DNA of 64,000 nt from Streptomyces cinereus (GCA_014647715.1 BMPS01000012.1:1-64000); one strand, 5' to 3'; positions 36,577 to 46,447 are shown, counted from the stretch's first letter. Numbers and translations: made by a program. The notes: generated by a model not told the origin, from the letters alone.

Positions 36577-37476
36577 ATGTCAGACGACAATTCGAGTTCA
36601 CACCTGTCAAACAAACCACAAAGCAGTAGCTGGTCACGCGGTCTGAAACGCTGGCTATCCACCGCCCCTGAAACCCGTGATGAACTAGTCAAATTGGTAC
36701 GTGATTCGCGTCGATTTTTGGCGCCCGACACCGTCGATATGTTAGAGGGTGTCTTAGATTTACCCGCTATTCAAGTGCGAGAAATCATGACCCCTGTCAG
36801 CCACGTTGCAGGCATCACCCAGCACCAAAACTTGCAAGACATCATGTCGCTCTATATGGAAACCGCCCACTCGCGTTATCCTGTATTTATCGATGACAAC
36901 AAAGACACAGTGATGGGTATCTTACTTGCCAAAGATTTGATTCCGTTTTTGGTCGCCAAGGCGCAAGGTCAAAATATTGACCATTTTAATCTTGAAGCGA
37001 TTGTACGTCAGCCGATTTATATCAGTGAAACTGCGCGTTCTGACAACCTGTTGCGTCTATTTCAAAAAAATCAAATTCATATGGCAATCGTCATCGATGA
37101 GTTTGGGGTGGCATCAGGCGTGGTGACGATGGAAGACTTACTCGAGGAAATTGTCGGTGATATCATCGATGAGCATGACGACATCGAAGAAGATACCGAT
37201 ATCAATCATATAGTACCTGTACCCAATCAGCCTGATACATGGATTGTGCAATCCATCACCTCAGTCTCAGACTGTAATGAACAGCTAGGTACCCATTTTG
37301 ATAGTGAGGATGTCACTAGTATGGGTGGACTGGTCATGCAAGAGCTTGGCGAAGTCAATGAGGTATTGGGTCAAACCGTCTTTATTGACGATCGTCGTTT
37401 GACGGTATTGTCAGCAGATGGTCGATTTATCCAAGAAATTGAACTGGTTAAAGGGTATAATCAGCTCGACGATTAG
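36577..37476 (+). CDS. corC: CorC/HlyC-family CBS-domain protein
   Basis: About 299 residues without a membrane domain. LDLPAIQVREIMTPVSHVAGI opens the first CBS domain, SRYPVFIDDNKDTVMGILLAKDLIPF continues it, QIHMAIVIDEFGVASGVVTMEDLLEEIVGDI is the second CBS domain with the family motif, and a C-terminal CorC_HlyC transporter-associated domain follows (GGLVMQELGEVNEVLGQTV). It is thought to aid Mg2+/Co2+ efflux or membrane repair. Placed directly before lnt, the standard corC-lnt pair. The ATG at 36577 matches family starts; an upstream ATG lies at 36559. Confidence 0.93.
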   Translation: MSDDNSSSHLSNKPQSSSWSRGLKRWLSTAPETRDELVKLVRDSRRFLAPDTVDMLEGVLDLPAIQVREIMTPVSHVAGITQHQNLQDIMSLYMETAHSRYPVFIDDNKDTVMGILLAKDLIPFLVAKAQGQNIDHFNLEAIVRQPIYISETARSDNLLRLFQKNQIHMAIVIDEFGVASGVVTMEDLLEEIVGDIIDEHDDIEEDTDINHIVPVPNQPDTWIVQSITSVSDCNEQLGTHFDSEDVTSMGGLVMQELGEVNEVLGQTVFIDDRRLTVLSADGRFIQEIELVKGYNQLDD

Positions 37477-37528
37477 TCCAATTACTTATGTTTGCAAAAC
37501 CGTTTAACCCTAAAGGCAATACTCGCCA

Positions 37529-39103
37529 ATGCGTCTTACTACCCAGTCCCTAAAAAAGCAACTTTCTGTACAATCTCATCACGATAGTGCCAAATCTGCA
37601 AATACCAAACAGCCCCTGTTACCCAAACTGGTACTGGCTTGGCTTGCGGGTGCGGCATTTATCTTTGCGTTAGCGCCTTACGATTTTTGGCTAGTGGCAC
37701 TGTTATCGCCACTGGTGCTGTATTGGCTATTATTGCCCACAATGTCAAATTGGCGGGCGTTTTGGCTCGGTGAAATGTATGGCATGGGATTGTGGAGCGT
37801 GGGCGCGTTTTGGTTGTTTACCTCGATTCATACCTATGGTAATACCCCTACCTTGTTAGCCTTACTGATGATTGGTTTTGTGGGCTTAGGAATGGGATTG
37901 TTTCATGGTGCCTTGGCGGTCATTTTTAACCGCTTTGTGGCAAAACAGCCACTAAGCTTTGCGTCATTATGGGTGGTACAAGAGTGGTTAAAGACCTGGC
38001 TATTTACAGGTTTTCCTTGGCTATTCGTGGGCTATGCTTATACAGCGCAACCTTGGCTGACGAGCCTTGCCCCAATTTTTGGGGTGTTGGCGCTGAGCTT
38101 TGTATCAGTGTTCGTCTCAGCCAGTCTGGTGGAAGCGGCGCGAAAAAAATACCGTTTTTTAATTCCCTCATCTGTGATGTTACTGGCAAGCGTGGCGCTG
38201 TGGCTTATTGCCCCGCAATGGACGACCCCCAAAGGCACACCAAATCTAAAAGTTTCGTTAGTGCAAGGCAATATTCCGCAAGACTTAAAATGGCTGCAAG
38301 AGTACCAAATCCAAACGCTGGGTATCTATGCAGGCTTGAGTAAAACAGAATGGGGTCAGGACATTATCTTATGGCCAGAGTCGTCAATTCCGATGTTTCA
38401 AACCGACGCCATGCCATTTATCAGTCAAATTGCTGCCCAAGCCCGCGAAAGCAATACCGCATGGCTCACCGGTATTCCGTATGTGGATGTCAATGAATAC
38501 GACCCAAAAGTTGATAAATACGAGCCATTTTACAACAGTGTGATTGCTTTGGGCGCCGATGCCAAAGGCTTATACAAGAAACAAAATTTGGTCCCGGTGG
38601 GCGAATATATCCCGTTTGAAGGTATGTTAGATTGGGCATTGCCAAACTTGATGAGCGGTACCATGAGTTTTCGCAGTGGGTCTGCGCACCAAGCGCCCTT
38701 GCAAGTCAAAAACCACCCAGTCGGGGTGGCGATTTGTTATGAAGTTGCCTATCCTGATACCACCCGCCGCAATGCCAAAAATACCGACTTTTTATTGACT
38801 GTATCCAATGATGCCTGGTTTGGCACATCGGCAGGTCCATTACAGCATCTACAAATGGTGCAAATGCGCTCGATTGAAACCGGTCGCTGGTTTATGCGCG
38901 CGACCAATACAGGCGTGACCGCAATCATCAATGATAAAGGCAATATTGTTGCCAAAGCGCCAGCATTTGAACGCACGGTGCTACGGGGTGAGATTCAATC
39001 GCGCGTTGGCAATACGCCATTTATGCGCTGGGGTAGTTATCCTATCTTGGCACTGGCAGCGCTATTGCTACTGATTAGTTGGCTGGTTCGTAAAACACGT
39101 TAA
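37529..39103 (+). CDS. lnt: Apolipoprotein N-acyltransferase
   Basis: Adds the third acyl chain to lipoproteins at the outer face of the inner membrane. 524 residues: about six N-terminal helices (~35-230), then a nitrilase-type domain with catalytic Glu in IILWPESSIPMF, Lys in GLYKKQNLVPVGEYIPFE and Cys in VGVAICYEVAYPD, followed by SNDAWFGTSAGPLQHLQMVQMRSIETGR and a last helix. The Glu-Lys-Cys triad is complete. It follows corC by 52 bp. It would process the two nucleotidase lipoproteins found in this window. Confidence 0.96.
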   Translation: MRLTTQSLKKQLSVQSHHDSAKSANTKQPLLPKLVLAWLAGAAFIFALAPYDFWLVALLSPLVLYWLLLPTMSNWRAFWLGEMYGMGLWSVGAFWLFTSIHTYGNTPTLLALLMIGFVGLGMGLFHGALAVIFNRFVAKQPLSFASLWVVQEWLKTWLFTGFPWLFVGYAYTAQPWLTSLAPIFGVLALSFVSVFVSASLVEAARKKYRFLIPSSVMLLASVALWLIAPQWTTPKGTPNLKVSLVQGNIPQDLKWLQEYQIQTLGIYAGLSKTEWGQDIILWPESSIPMFQTDAMPFISQIAAQARESNTAWLTGIPYVDVNEYDPKVDKYEPFYNSVIALGADAKGLYKKQNLVPVGEYIPFEGMLDWALPNLMSGTMSFRSGSAHQAPLQVKNHPVGVAICYEVAYPDTTRRNAKNTDFLLTVSNDAWFGTSAGPLQHLQMVQMRSIETGRWFMRATNTGVTAIINDKGNIVAKAPAFERTVLRGEIQSRVGNTPFMRWGSYPILALAALLLLISWLVRKTR

Positions 39104-39249
39104 AAACCTTAGATGCAGTAAGGTTTTGTCACCAATTGCAAAAATTTAGTATATAATGGTTACAAAGTTCCGTATAATAGTTAAAAATTAGATTTGAATT
39201 CATTTAGATTCAACAACTCTTGCCCCAATGATTTACAGTGAGGTTTACG

Positions 39250-39738
39250 ATGGCTCATCATGAAGTCGTGGAAAACAATGTCAAAAAAGAACTTAGTTAC
39301 TCTTTAATTGGCGTTTTAGCGTTTCTAGGCGTGGTTTTATTAATCCTTATTTCAGCAATTGTTCGCCCTGCTGGTAACCACGTTGACGTTGCAAAACTCA
39401 ATGCTGAAGTGGAAGCCAAAGCCGCTGCATCTGCTGCTGCCGCTGCCAAACCAGCGGGTTCGACGCCTGCTGCAACCTCACCTGCGGCGGGTGAAACCAC
39501 CACCGCCACTGCCAATGCAGACACCGCAACAGGTCCAAATACCACGGTTGCCAGCCCAGATAATGCCTCTATGACGCCATCTTCTGCACCAACGGCTACT
39601 GCAAAAACATCGACCATTGAAGCGCGTAATGCCTCAACGGCTGAAGCCAAAGCAGAGATTAAAGCCAAAACAGGTGACACCCCAAATATCGCACCACCTG
39701 TTGCCTCAGCGGTCAAATCTCAAGAACAATCAAAATAA
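39250..39738 (+). CDS. Small bitopic membrane protein with Ala/Thr-rich tail, unknown function
   Basis: 162 residues from the ATG at 39250 (GTGAGG six bases before). A short cytoplasmic N-terminus MAHHEVVENNVKKELS leads to one helix (YSLIGVLAFLGVVLLILISAIV, ~17-38), then a long low-complexity region of Ala, Thr, Pro and Ser with NADTATGPNTTVASPDNAS and charged AEAKAEIKAKTGD. I do not recognise a family. The Pro/Ala/Thr tail would span the periplasm, like those of TonB- or septum-associated proteins, but no partner domain is seen. A TATAAT is present upstream (39173-39178) and a strong terminator follows. Confidence 0.75.
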   Translation: MAHHEVVENNVKKELSYSLIGVLAFLGVVLLILISAIVRPAGNHVDVAKLNAEVEAKAAASAAAAAKPAGSTPAATSPAAGETTTATANADTATGPNTTVASPDNASMTPSSAPTATAKTSTIEARNASTAEAKAEIKAKTGDTPNIAPPVASAVKSQEQSK

Positions 39739-39755
39739 GACATCAATATCTAAAT

Positions 39756-39787
39756 AAAAAAACCACGTTAGATGACGTGGTTTTTTT
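39756..39787. terminator. Bidirectional terminator
   Basis: ACCACGT (39762-39768) and ACGTGGT (39775-39781) flanked by seven A and seven T residues. It serves both the small membrane protein gene and convergent folA. Confidence 0.9.
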
Positions 39788-39812
39788 GTGCACTAAGTCG
39801 TCACTGTCAAGC

Positions 39813-40340
39813 TTAAGCTTTTTGGTAAGTGACGAACTGATAGCTTAACCCGCTTTGTTCATCCGTGAATTTTTCACTTTCTGATGTTTTGACAAAATCA
39901 CTGGTAATCTCGGGATAAAATGCCGCTGCATTGTCAATCACGGTATCGACCTGGGTGATTTCTAAGCGATCACTAAACAGCAGGGCTTGTTGGAAGACTT
40001 TTTCGCCACCAATCACCCAAATCGTTTGCAAACCTTTACCATGGGCGAGCGATGAGGCTTGGGACAGTGCGTCATCTAGGTTATGCATCACAATGACGGC
40101 ATCATCCTCCACTTGGTAATCCAAGTTGGTGGTAATCACAAAATTGGTACGGTTGGGCAAGGGTTTTGCGCCCATAGACTCAAAGGTCTTGCGACCCATA
40201 ATCACGATACCGCCATTGGTATGTTTTTTAAAATGTTTCAAGTCCTCAGAGATATGCCAAGGCAATTGATTGTCTTTGCCAATGGCGCGGTTTTGGCTCA
40301 TCGCCACGATTTGGGCGACTTCCACATTAGAATAACTCAT
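39813..40340 (-). CDS. folA: Dihydrofolate reductase
   Basis: Reduces dihydrofolate to tetrahydrofolate with NADPH; trimethoprim target. 175 residues with VAQIVAMSQNRAIGKDNQLPWHISEDLKHF, IVIMGRKTFESMGAKPLPNR and IWVIGGEKVFQQAL. Last gene of the lgt-thyA-folA unit on the minus strand, 43 bp behind thyA, so dUMP methylation and folate recycling are co-expressed. N-terminus slightly longer than E. coli FolA. Confidence 0.97.
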   Translation of the reverse strand: MSYSNVEVAQIVAMSQNRAIGKDNQLPWHISEDLKHFKKHTNGGIVIMGRKTFESMGAKPLPNRTNFVITTNLDYQVEDDAVIVMHNLDDALSQASSLAHGKGLQTIWVIGGEKVFQQALLFSDRLEITQVDTVIDNAAAFYPEITSDFVKTSESEKFTDEQSGLSYQFVTYQKA

Positions 40341-40383
40341 GATTTATCCTTATTGTTGTGAGTTTTGTTATTGGGCTGCAAGC

Positions 40384-41244
40384 TTATACAGAGACTTCAG
40401 CCTTAATTGTGGCATGGCTTTGATAATTTTCAATTTTTATATCGTTAAAATCAAACGCAAAAATGTCAGTAATGTCAGGGTTGAGCCAAAGTTTGGGTAG
40501 GGCAAACGGCTCGCGGCTAAGCTGCTCATGCACTTGCTGTAGATGATTGTTATAGATATGACAATCACCGCCCGTCCACACAAACTCCCCGACACAAAGA
40601 CCCGTCACATGGGCTATCATATGGGTAAGCAAAGCATAACTGGCAATGTTAAAAGGTACACCCAAAAACAAATCCGCCGAGCGTTGGTACAACTGACAAG
40701 ATAATTTGCCATCGGCGACAAAAAATTGAAACAGGGTATGACAAGGGGGCAAGGCTACTTCGTTGGCCTCCAAAGGATTCCAGCCAGAGACAATCAAACG
40801 GCGCGAGTTTGGGTTGTTTTTGATTTCATTCACCACCCAACTGATTTGGTCAAAACCGTCTGAATGGTAGCTGCCGTCCGCTTTTTTGCTTGCCCCAAAG
40901 TTGCGCCACTGGTGTCCGTATACCGCGCCAAGTTCGCCCTCAGGCTTGCCAAAGCGGGCAGTTTGCTCGGCGGTTGCCCATTCATTCCAAATGCGTACAC
41001 CATTGTCCTGCAAGTATTGGACATGGGTATCGCCTTTTAAAAACCAAAGCAGCTCATAAATCACGCTTTTGGTATGGATTTTTTTGGTGGTGAGTAGTGG
41101 AAAACCCTCATTCAAATCAAACCGCATCTGCGCGCCAAAATAGCTGATGGTACCCGTGCCCGTACGGTCGCCTTTTTGTATGCCGTTGGCTAACACCAGT
41201 TTAAGTAAATCCAAATAGGCTTGTTCGTTTTTTGACGTAATCAT
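40384..41244 (-). CDS. thyA: Thymidylate synthase
   Basis: Makes dTMP from dUMP with methylene-tetrahydrofolate. 286 residues, with [20 protein letters not shown], the nucleophile Cys in [36 protein letters not shown] and [21 protein letters not shown]. The ~20-residue insert compared with E. coli ThyA ([20 protein letters not shown] region) is seen in other gammaproteobacteria. Between lgt and folA in one operon. Confidence 0.97.
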   Translation of the reverse strand: MITSKNEQAYLDLLKLVLANGIQKGDRTGTGTISYFGAQMRFDLNEGFPLLTTKKIHTKSVIYELLWFLKGDTHVQYLQDNGVRIWNEWATAEQTARFGKPEGELGAVYGHQWRNFGASKKADGSYHSDGFDQISWVVNEIKNNPNSRRLIVSGWNPLEANEVALPPCHTLFQFFVADGKLSCQLYQRSADLFLGVPFNIASYALLTHMIAHVTGLCVGEFVWTGGDCHIYNNHLQQVHEQLSREPFALPKLWLNPDITDIFAFDFNDIKIENYQSHATIKAEVSV

Positions 41245-41275
41245 GCGTGATGAGTTCCTTGGTTAATTTTCTTTG

Positions 41276-42187
41276 TTAGTCCACATTCTTTTGACTGCCC
41301 CAATCATAGATTTGGTTTTTATACGCCCAAATCAATAAAATCAAACCGCCGATAATCATCGGGAGGCTTAAGATTTGCCCTTTTGTCATCCACCCTAACA
41401 AAATAAAACCTTGGTCAGCATCAGGTTGGCGGAAGAATTCGGTAATAAAACGTGCAATACCGTAGCCCATCACAAACAAACCACTAACCGCCATACGCGG
41501 ACGCGGCCGGCTTGCAAACCACCAAACCAAAACAAACAGTACCACCCCTTCAGTAAAAGCCTGATACAGCTGTGACGGATGGCGGGGGAGTAACAAATAA
41601 TTGTTGCCATCAATCATAAAGGTTTGCGCAAGGCTTTGCAGGGCAGGGCTTTGTTTGAGTAGTTCATTGTCTTCATTGACCGCTTGTGGGAACAGCATTA
41701 GCCAGTTGTAACCCCCGTCAGACACGCGACCCCACAATTCGCCATTGATAAAATTGCCAATACGACCAAACAGCAGTCCGGTTGGCACGCAGGGAATAAT
41801 AAAATCTAGCACATTCCAAATGTTTTTTTTGTATTTGCGGGCAAAAAATAGCATTGCGATGGCAACACCCAAAAATCCCCCATGAAACGACATACCGCCT
41901 TGGTTGATTTTGAACAAATACATCGGATTGGCTAAAAATTCGCTTAATTGATAAAACAGCACATAGCCGATACGACCGCCTAGAATCACGCCCATCGCCC
42001 CATAAAATACCAGGTCAGCGACCATGTCGGCATTCCAGTCTGGGCGTGACTTAGTGCGATACCAAGCCAACGCATAAGCGGCAGCAAAAGCCAGTAAATA
42101 CATCAGCCCGTACCAGTGGGCTTGGATAGGTCCCAAATGCAGAGCGACAGGATCCCATTGCGGGTGAGTTAAAATTAGTGGAAACAT
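41276..42187 (-). CDS. lgt: Prolipoprotein diacylglyceryl transferase
   Basis: First enzyme of lipoprotein maturation, moving diacylglycerol to the lipobox Cys. 303 residues, seven helices. The Lgt signature GRIGNFINGELWG (with LPTGLLFGRIGNF-type lead) is present, plus the essential HGGFLG segment in NQGGMSFHGGFLGVAIA and the C-terminal YGIARFITEFFRQPD. First gene of the lgt-thyA-folA unit. Lnt in this window acts at the other end of the same pathway. Confidence 0.96.
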   Translation of the reverse strand: MFPLILTHPQWDPVALHLGPIQAHWYGLMYLLAFAAAYALAWYRTKSRPDWNADMVADLVFYGAMGVILGGRIGYVLFYQLSEFLANPMYLFKINQGGMSFHGGFLGVAIAMLFFARKYKKNIWNVLDFIIPCVPTGLLFGRIGNFINGELWGRVSDGGYNWLMLFPQAVNEDNELLKQSPALQSLAQTFMIDGNNYLLLPRHPSQLYQAFTEGVVLFVLVWWFASRPRPRMAVSGLFVMGYGIARFITEFFRQPDADQGFILLGWMTKGQILSLPMIIGGLILLIWAYKNQIYDWGSQKNVD

Positions 42188-42304
42188 GGCAATTTACTCA
42201 TTATCGAAAATGCCAATATCATAGCAGTTTTGGCTAGCTTGGGCTATTTTTTGCTGTGCCCTTTTAGTTATTACTAGCGGCTATCGTTCTTACAAGGCTC
42301 GCCA

Positions 42305-43063
42305 TTACAGGCGCATTTCAATGCCTTGCTGTGCCATAAACTGTTTGGCTTCCCCCACGGTATATTCGCCAAAATGGAAAATACTCGCCGCTAGTACCGC
42401 ATCAACACCGCCTTGCAGCACCCCATCTGCCAAGTGTTGCAAATTACCGACCCCACCCGAGGCAATCACTGGCACATTCACGCTATCTGTAATGCGCTTC
42501 ATCAAGGCGATATCATAGCCGTTTTTGGTACCATCTGAATCCATCGAGGTCACAAGCAGTTCACCCGCTCCAAACCCTGCCATTTTGACCGCCCATGCCA
42601 CCGCATCAATGCCAGTCGCTTTGCGTCCCCCATGGGTAAATATTTCCCATTGATTGTCAGCCACTTTTTTGGCATCAATCGCTACCACGATACACTGACT
42701 GCCAAAACGTGCTGCCGCTTCACCGACAAATTCAGGGTTAAAAATTGCCGCTGAATTAATCGATACTTTATCCGCGCCCGCGTTTAGCAAGTGACGAATG
42801 TCATCGACTTTACGCACCCCGCCGCCCACGGTCAGCGGTACAAATACGGTTTCTGCCATGCGTTCAACCGTGTGATAGGTGGTGTCGCGTCCATGATGGG
42901 TAGCGGTGATGTCCAAAAAAGTGATTTCATCCGCGCCTTGTTCGTTGTAGCGCTGCGCCACTTCAACAGGGTCGCCCGCGTCTTTGATGTCGACAAACTG
43001 CACACCTTTGACCACCCGGCCATTGTCAACATCAAGGCAAGGGATAATTCGTTTTGCTAACAT
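42305..43063 (-). CDS. hisF: Imidazole glycerol phosphate synthase, cyclase subunit
   Basis: TIM-barrel subunit making IGP and AICAR with ammonia from HisH. 252 residues: [23 protein letters not shown] with catalytic Asp11, [50 protein letters not shown] with catalytic Asp, and VIASGGVGN. HisH is not adjacent. Divergent from thrB. Confidence 0.97.
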   Translation of the reverse strand: MLAKRIIPCLDVDNGRVVKGVQFVDIKDAGDPVEVAQRYNEQGADEITFLDITATHHGRDTTYHTVERMAETVFVPLTVGGGVRKVDDIRHLLNAGADKVSINSAAIFNPEFVGEAAARFGSQCIVVAIDAKKVADNQWEIFTHGGRKATGIDAVAWAVKMAGFGAGELLVTSMDSDGTKNGYDIALMKRITDSVNVPVIASGGVGNLQHLADGVLQGGVDAVLAASIFHFGEYTVGEAKQFMAQQGIEMRL

Positions 43064-43155
43064 ATTCGATTTCCTTCTATAATAGCCGTAAGTTTATCAA
43101 ATTTACTTTGCCATTACCGCAGTTTTATCGGTGTGCTGCGCTTCAAGGATGCCTT

Positions 43156-44154
43156 ATGTCTGTATATACCCAATTGACTGACCAACAATTTAGTGATTTT
43201 TGCCAACAATTTGGCGTGGATTTTGCCAAAGCCATACCTATCACACAGGGTATCAAAAACAGTAATTGGTTTATTGAAACAACCACGGACAAAGCCGGCG
43301 AGCCGTCTTATGTATTTACCTTGTTTGAAGAACGCAAACCGCATGAAATTCAAAAAATGGCGATTATCCTAAACCGCTTAAAAGACCAGCTACCTGTAGC
43401 AGCACCGCTAGCCGCCAAAAACGGCGAGTATTTGCTGTATTTTGACAACAAAGCTATTGTGGTGTCACCAAAACTCTCGGGCGGTCACCCAAAAGCAACC
43501 ACGCCTGATATGTGTCGTCAAATGGGCGAGGCTTTAGCCGTTCTTCACCAAACCTTGCAAACCTTGACCCCTGCACAAAACTATGGCGTTGAGTTATATC
43601 CTTGGCATCTGGTGCGTGACCGTGAAACCAAGTTTATGCCAAGCGATGAAGCCAAACTGATGAATGATATTTGGCAAGCGTACGAAACCGTAGCGAGCAA
43701 AAATTTGCCAACAGGTTTATGTCATTTAGATATGTTTGCCGATAACACGCTGTGGGATTTTAGTAATGAAACCCAGCCAACACTCACAGGTTTGCTTGAT
43801 TTTACTGAAGTCAGTGTTGAACATTTTGTGATGGATGTGGCGATTACCATTAATGATTTTTGCACCACTTGGGGTAACGCCAATGCTTTATCAGGGCAGG
43901 GCGAAGCGGTGAATTTTGATGACGCCAAAATGCAAGCGTTTTTACAAGGCTACGAGAGCAAACGCGCTTTGAGCGATGATGAGAAAAAGGCATTGCCAGT
44001 TATGCTTGCCATGGCGGGCGTGACGTTTTGGCTGCTGCGTTTGAATGTGATTTATTATAACCGTCAGCAAGGTCGCACAGGCGATAATATTATGGTGAAA
44101 AATCCTGATTTGATGAAACGCCTAGCCAGCTTTCATTGGGGGAAGGTTAAATAA
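43156..44154 (+). CDS. thrB: Homoserine kinase (APH-like ThrB)
   Basis: 332 residues of the aminoglycoside-phosphotransferase-fold homoserine kinases found in pseudomonads, not the GHMP-type of E. coli. The start at 43156 (MSVYTQLTDQQFSDFCQQF) is chosen over the longer frame to 43054 because the family begins here. KNSNWFIETT and FTLFEERK form the N-lobe, GLCHLDMFADNTLW is the catalytic HxDxxxxN loop, and LTGLLDFTEVSVEHFVMDVA carries the metal-binding Asp. It phosphorylates homoserine for threonine synthesis. Confidence 0.92.
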   Translation: MSVYTQLTDQQFSDFCQQFGVDFAKAIPITQGIKNSNWFIETTTDKAGEPSYVFTLFEERKPHEIQKMAIILNRLKDQLPVAAPLAAKNGEYLLYFDNKAIVVSPKLSGGHPKATTPDMCRQMGEALAVLHQTLQTLTPAQNYGVELYPWHLVRDRETKFMPSDEAKLMNDIWQAYETVASKNLPTGLCHLDMFADNTLWDFSNETQPTLTGLLDFTEVSVEHFVMDVAITINDFCTTWGNANALSGQGEAVNFDDAKMQAFLQGYESKRALSDDEKKALPVMLAMAGVTFWLLRLNVIYYNRQQGRTGDNIMVKNPDLMKRLASFHWGKVK

Positions 44155-44376
44155 GGCATTGCGGTGTTCTTATCGCATGGCATAATTTACCAAATCGTCA
44201 ATAGGCACATTGGTAAAATAAATAGATTGGTAAAACAAGAACAAAAGAAAGCCCCGATTACGTTTATCCTAAAAAGAATAACGCAGGGTTGGGGGCGTAT
44301 TACCTCTAATTGTTATACTATCTTCACTGTCAAATCCATGCTTCACAGTCAAACCTAGGCTTACAGGACAATAGAG

Positions 44377-44640
44377 ATGAACGATAGCAATCACTGGCAA
44401 AAACTTGCCCAATACCCGACCAACTTATTGGCAGAAACCCACGCCATCTATTTACAAAACAACGGCATCAACGTACAGACCCAACTCGTTGATTTGATGG
44501 GATTAAATACAGGCGGTGTGCTATGGGTTGCCCCTGAAGATGTTGAGCAAGCCAGAGCTTTGCTCGATAATATCGATGACACCTCGCAACTAGCGGATGA
44601 CGACTTAGTAGACAATAACGACTCAGCAAAATTGCAGTAG
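44377..44640 (+). CDS. DUF2007-domain protein
   Basis: 87 residues. WQKLAQYPTNLLAETHAIYLQNNGINVQTQLVDLMGLNTGGVLWVAPEDVEQARALLDNI is the GlnB-like ferredoxin-fold DUF2007 domain, described as a putative signal-transducing or sensor domain, followed by an acidic Asp-rich tail. Function unknown. It lies 18 bp before the class II amidotransferase gene and so heads a three-gene unit. Confidence 0.8.
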   Translation: MNDSNHWQKLAQYPTNLLAETHAIYLQNNGINVQTQLVDLMGLNTGGVLWVAPEDVEQARALLDNIDDTSQLADDDLVDNNDSAKLQ

Positions 44641-44658
44641 AAAGGAACCCTAATCACC

Positions 44659-45543
44659 ATGTGCCAACTTCTGGGTATGAATTGCAACACACCCACCGAT
44701 ATTCATTTTAGCTTTGCGGGGTTTCGTCAGCGGGGCGGGCAGACCGATATCCATACCGATGGGTTTGGTATTGTGTTTTTTGAAAAAAATCCCGACCCAT
44801 CGCAGGGTAATCGTAAAGCAGGGATACGTCAATTTCACGATGACAAGCCAAGTTTCTGCTCACCGGTGGCGGATTTAGTCAATAGTTATCCGATTAAGGC
44901 GATGAATGTGATTAGCCATATTCGCAAAGCCACGCAAGGCACAAATTGCTTGGCTAATACCCACCCATTTGTCCGTGAGGTATGGGGCGAGGAATGGGCG
45001 TTTGCGCATAATGGGCAATTACAGATGGATTTTATTGACCAACTCAGCCCTGTGCCCACCCACTATCAGCCTGTAGGTACAACCGATTCGGAGATGGCGT
45101 TTTGTTATCTGCTCAATCGACTCAAATCACAGTTTAGTGAGCCGCCCAGTGACGAGGTGTTATTCCAGTTTTTGACCACGATTTGTCGTGAGTTATCGGC
45201 GCTGGGCTTGTTTAATTGTCTCATTAGCAATGGCGATTGGCAGCTAGCCTATGCAGGAAGCTTGCTATTTTTTATCACCCGTAAAGCGCCATTTGGTGAG
45301 GCAAAACTCGCTGACAGTGAGCTGGCGATTGATTTTAGTGAAGTGACTTCTCAGACCGATAAAGTGACCTTGATTACTACTATTCCTTTGACTTACAACG
45401 AACACTGGCAACAGCTGTATGTGGATGAATGTTTGATGTTTCGGGATGGCGATATTTTATTTAAAGATACCCCTGATAATCCGACCCACTTAACCATTGA
45501 AGAAGGCATTGCCATCGCCCGCAAAGTGGGGGCGAGCTTATAA
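44659..45543 (+). CDS. Class II glutamine amidotransferase (YafJ-like)
   Basis: 294 residues. Cys2 after Met removal (MCQLLGMNCNTPTDIHFSF) is the nucleophile. GGQTDIHTDGFGIVFFE, VISHIRKATQGTNCLANTHPFVRE and AFAHNGQL are the Ntn-type glutaminase motifs; GTTDSEMAFCYLLNRL follows. No synthase domain is attached, as in YafJ proteins, which release ammonia from glutamine or gamma-glutamyl compounds of unknown identity. Its stop is one base before the deacetylase-like gene start, indicating translational coupling. Confidence 0.87.
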   Translation: MCQLLGMNCNTPTDIHFSFAGFRQRGGQTDIHTDGFGIVFFEKNPDPSQGNRKAGIRQFHDDKPSFCSPVADLVNSYPIKAMNVISHIRKATQGTNCLANTHPFVREVWGEEWAFAHNGQLQMDFIDQLSPVPTHYQPVGTTDSEMAFCYLLNRLKSQFSEPPSDEVLFQFLTTICRELSALGLFNCLISNGDWQLAYAGSLLFFITRKAPFGEAKLADSELAIDFSEVTSQTDKVTLITTIPLTYNEHWQQLYVDECLMFRDGDILFKDTPDNPTHLTIEEGIAIARKVGASL

Positions 45544-45544
45544 T

Positions 45545-46447
45545 ATGATAAAAGTCGCTTATGCTGATATTTTTAAATATGACGTCCCCGAGCGTCACCG
45601 TTTCCCTATGCAAAAATATCCGATGATTGCGGAGCGGTTATTGGCGGAGGGTACATTCACCCAAGCCAATTTTTTTGCCCCGCAGCGATTGAGCGAAGAC
45701 GAAATTCTCACCACACATACACAAACGTACTGGCAGCATCTAAAACAGCAAACATTGCCCACCAAAGACGCGCGCGCCATCGGCTTTGAGATGACGCCAA
45801 GGCTCGTTGAACGGGAACGTGTGATTGCCCACGGCACTTATGAATGTGCGTTATTTGCCAAACAATTCGGTGTCGCGCTCAATATCGCAGGCGGTACCCA
45901 TCATGCGTTTGCCGATCATGGCGAAGGATTTTGCGTGTTTAACGATGTGGCGGTGGCGAGTAATTTATTGCTGGCACGTGGACAGGCGACCCAAATTCTG
46001 ACCGTGGATTTGGACGTGCATCAAGGCAACGGTACAGCGCATTTGATGGCAAATGAACCTCGGGTATTCACCTTTAGCATGCATGGCGCAAAAAACTATC
46101 CGTTTCGCAAGCAAGCATCCGATCTGGATATTGATTTGCCAAACGAGACAGGCGATGAAGCGTATTTAGCAATATTAATGGAGACGCTGCCAGCACTCAT
46201 CACAAAAGTGAAACCCGATATGCTGTTTTACCAGTCCGCTGTGGATGTGCTCGCCACCGATAAGCTCGGTAAACTTGCGCTCACCCGTGACGGCTGTGCC
46301 AAGCGTGATGCGTTTGTATTTAGCCAAGCCAAAGCCCATGGAATCCCAGTGGCGGTGGTGATGGGTGGCGGCTACTCAGAAAACATCGACGATGTGGTGG
46401 AAGCCCATTGCAATACCTTTCGCACGGCAAAAAGGCTGTATGAGTGA
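45545..46447 (+). CDS. Histone deacetylase-family zinc hydrolase
   Basis: About 300 residues of the arginase/deacetylase fold. The His pair His119/His120 in GGTHHAFADHGEGFCVFND, zinc ligands Asp157 and His159 in VDLDVHQGNGTAHL, the third ligand region in LFYQSAVDVLATDKLGKL and the glycine-rich VVMGGGYS are all present. Bacterial members deacetylate small acetylamines or acetylated proteins. It starts at 45545, since the longer frame overlaps the amidotransferase. Grouped with an amidotransferase and DUF2007, a trio suggesting nitrogen or amide metabolism. Confidence 0.9.
   Translation: MIKVAYADIFKYDVPERHRFPMQKYPMIAERLLAEGTFTQANFFAPQRLSEDEILTTHTQTYWQHLKQQTLPTKDARAIGFEMTPRLVERERVIAHGTYECALFAKQFGVALNIAGGTHHAFADHGEGFCVFNDVAVASNLLLARGQATQILTVDLDVHQGNGTAHLMANEPRVFTFSMHGAKNYPFRKQASDLDIDLPNETGDEAYLAILMETLPALITKVKPDMLFYQSAVDVLATDKLGKLALTRDGCAKRDAFVFSQAKAHGIPVAVVMGGGYSENIDDVVEAHCNTFRTAKRLYE

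Noticed and set aside
36432-36731. Minus-strand frame with a hydrophobic C-terminus, possible 30-residue membrane peptide
   Set aside because: No ribosome site before any inner ATG, and the upstream half is the shadow of corC.
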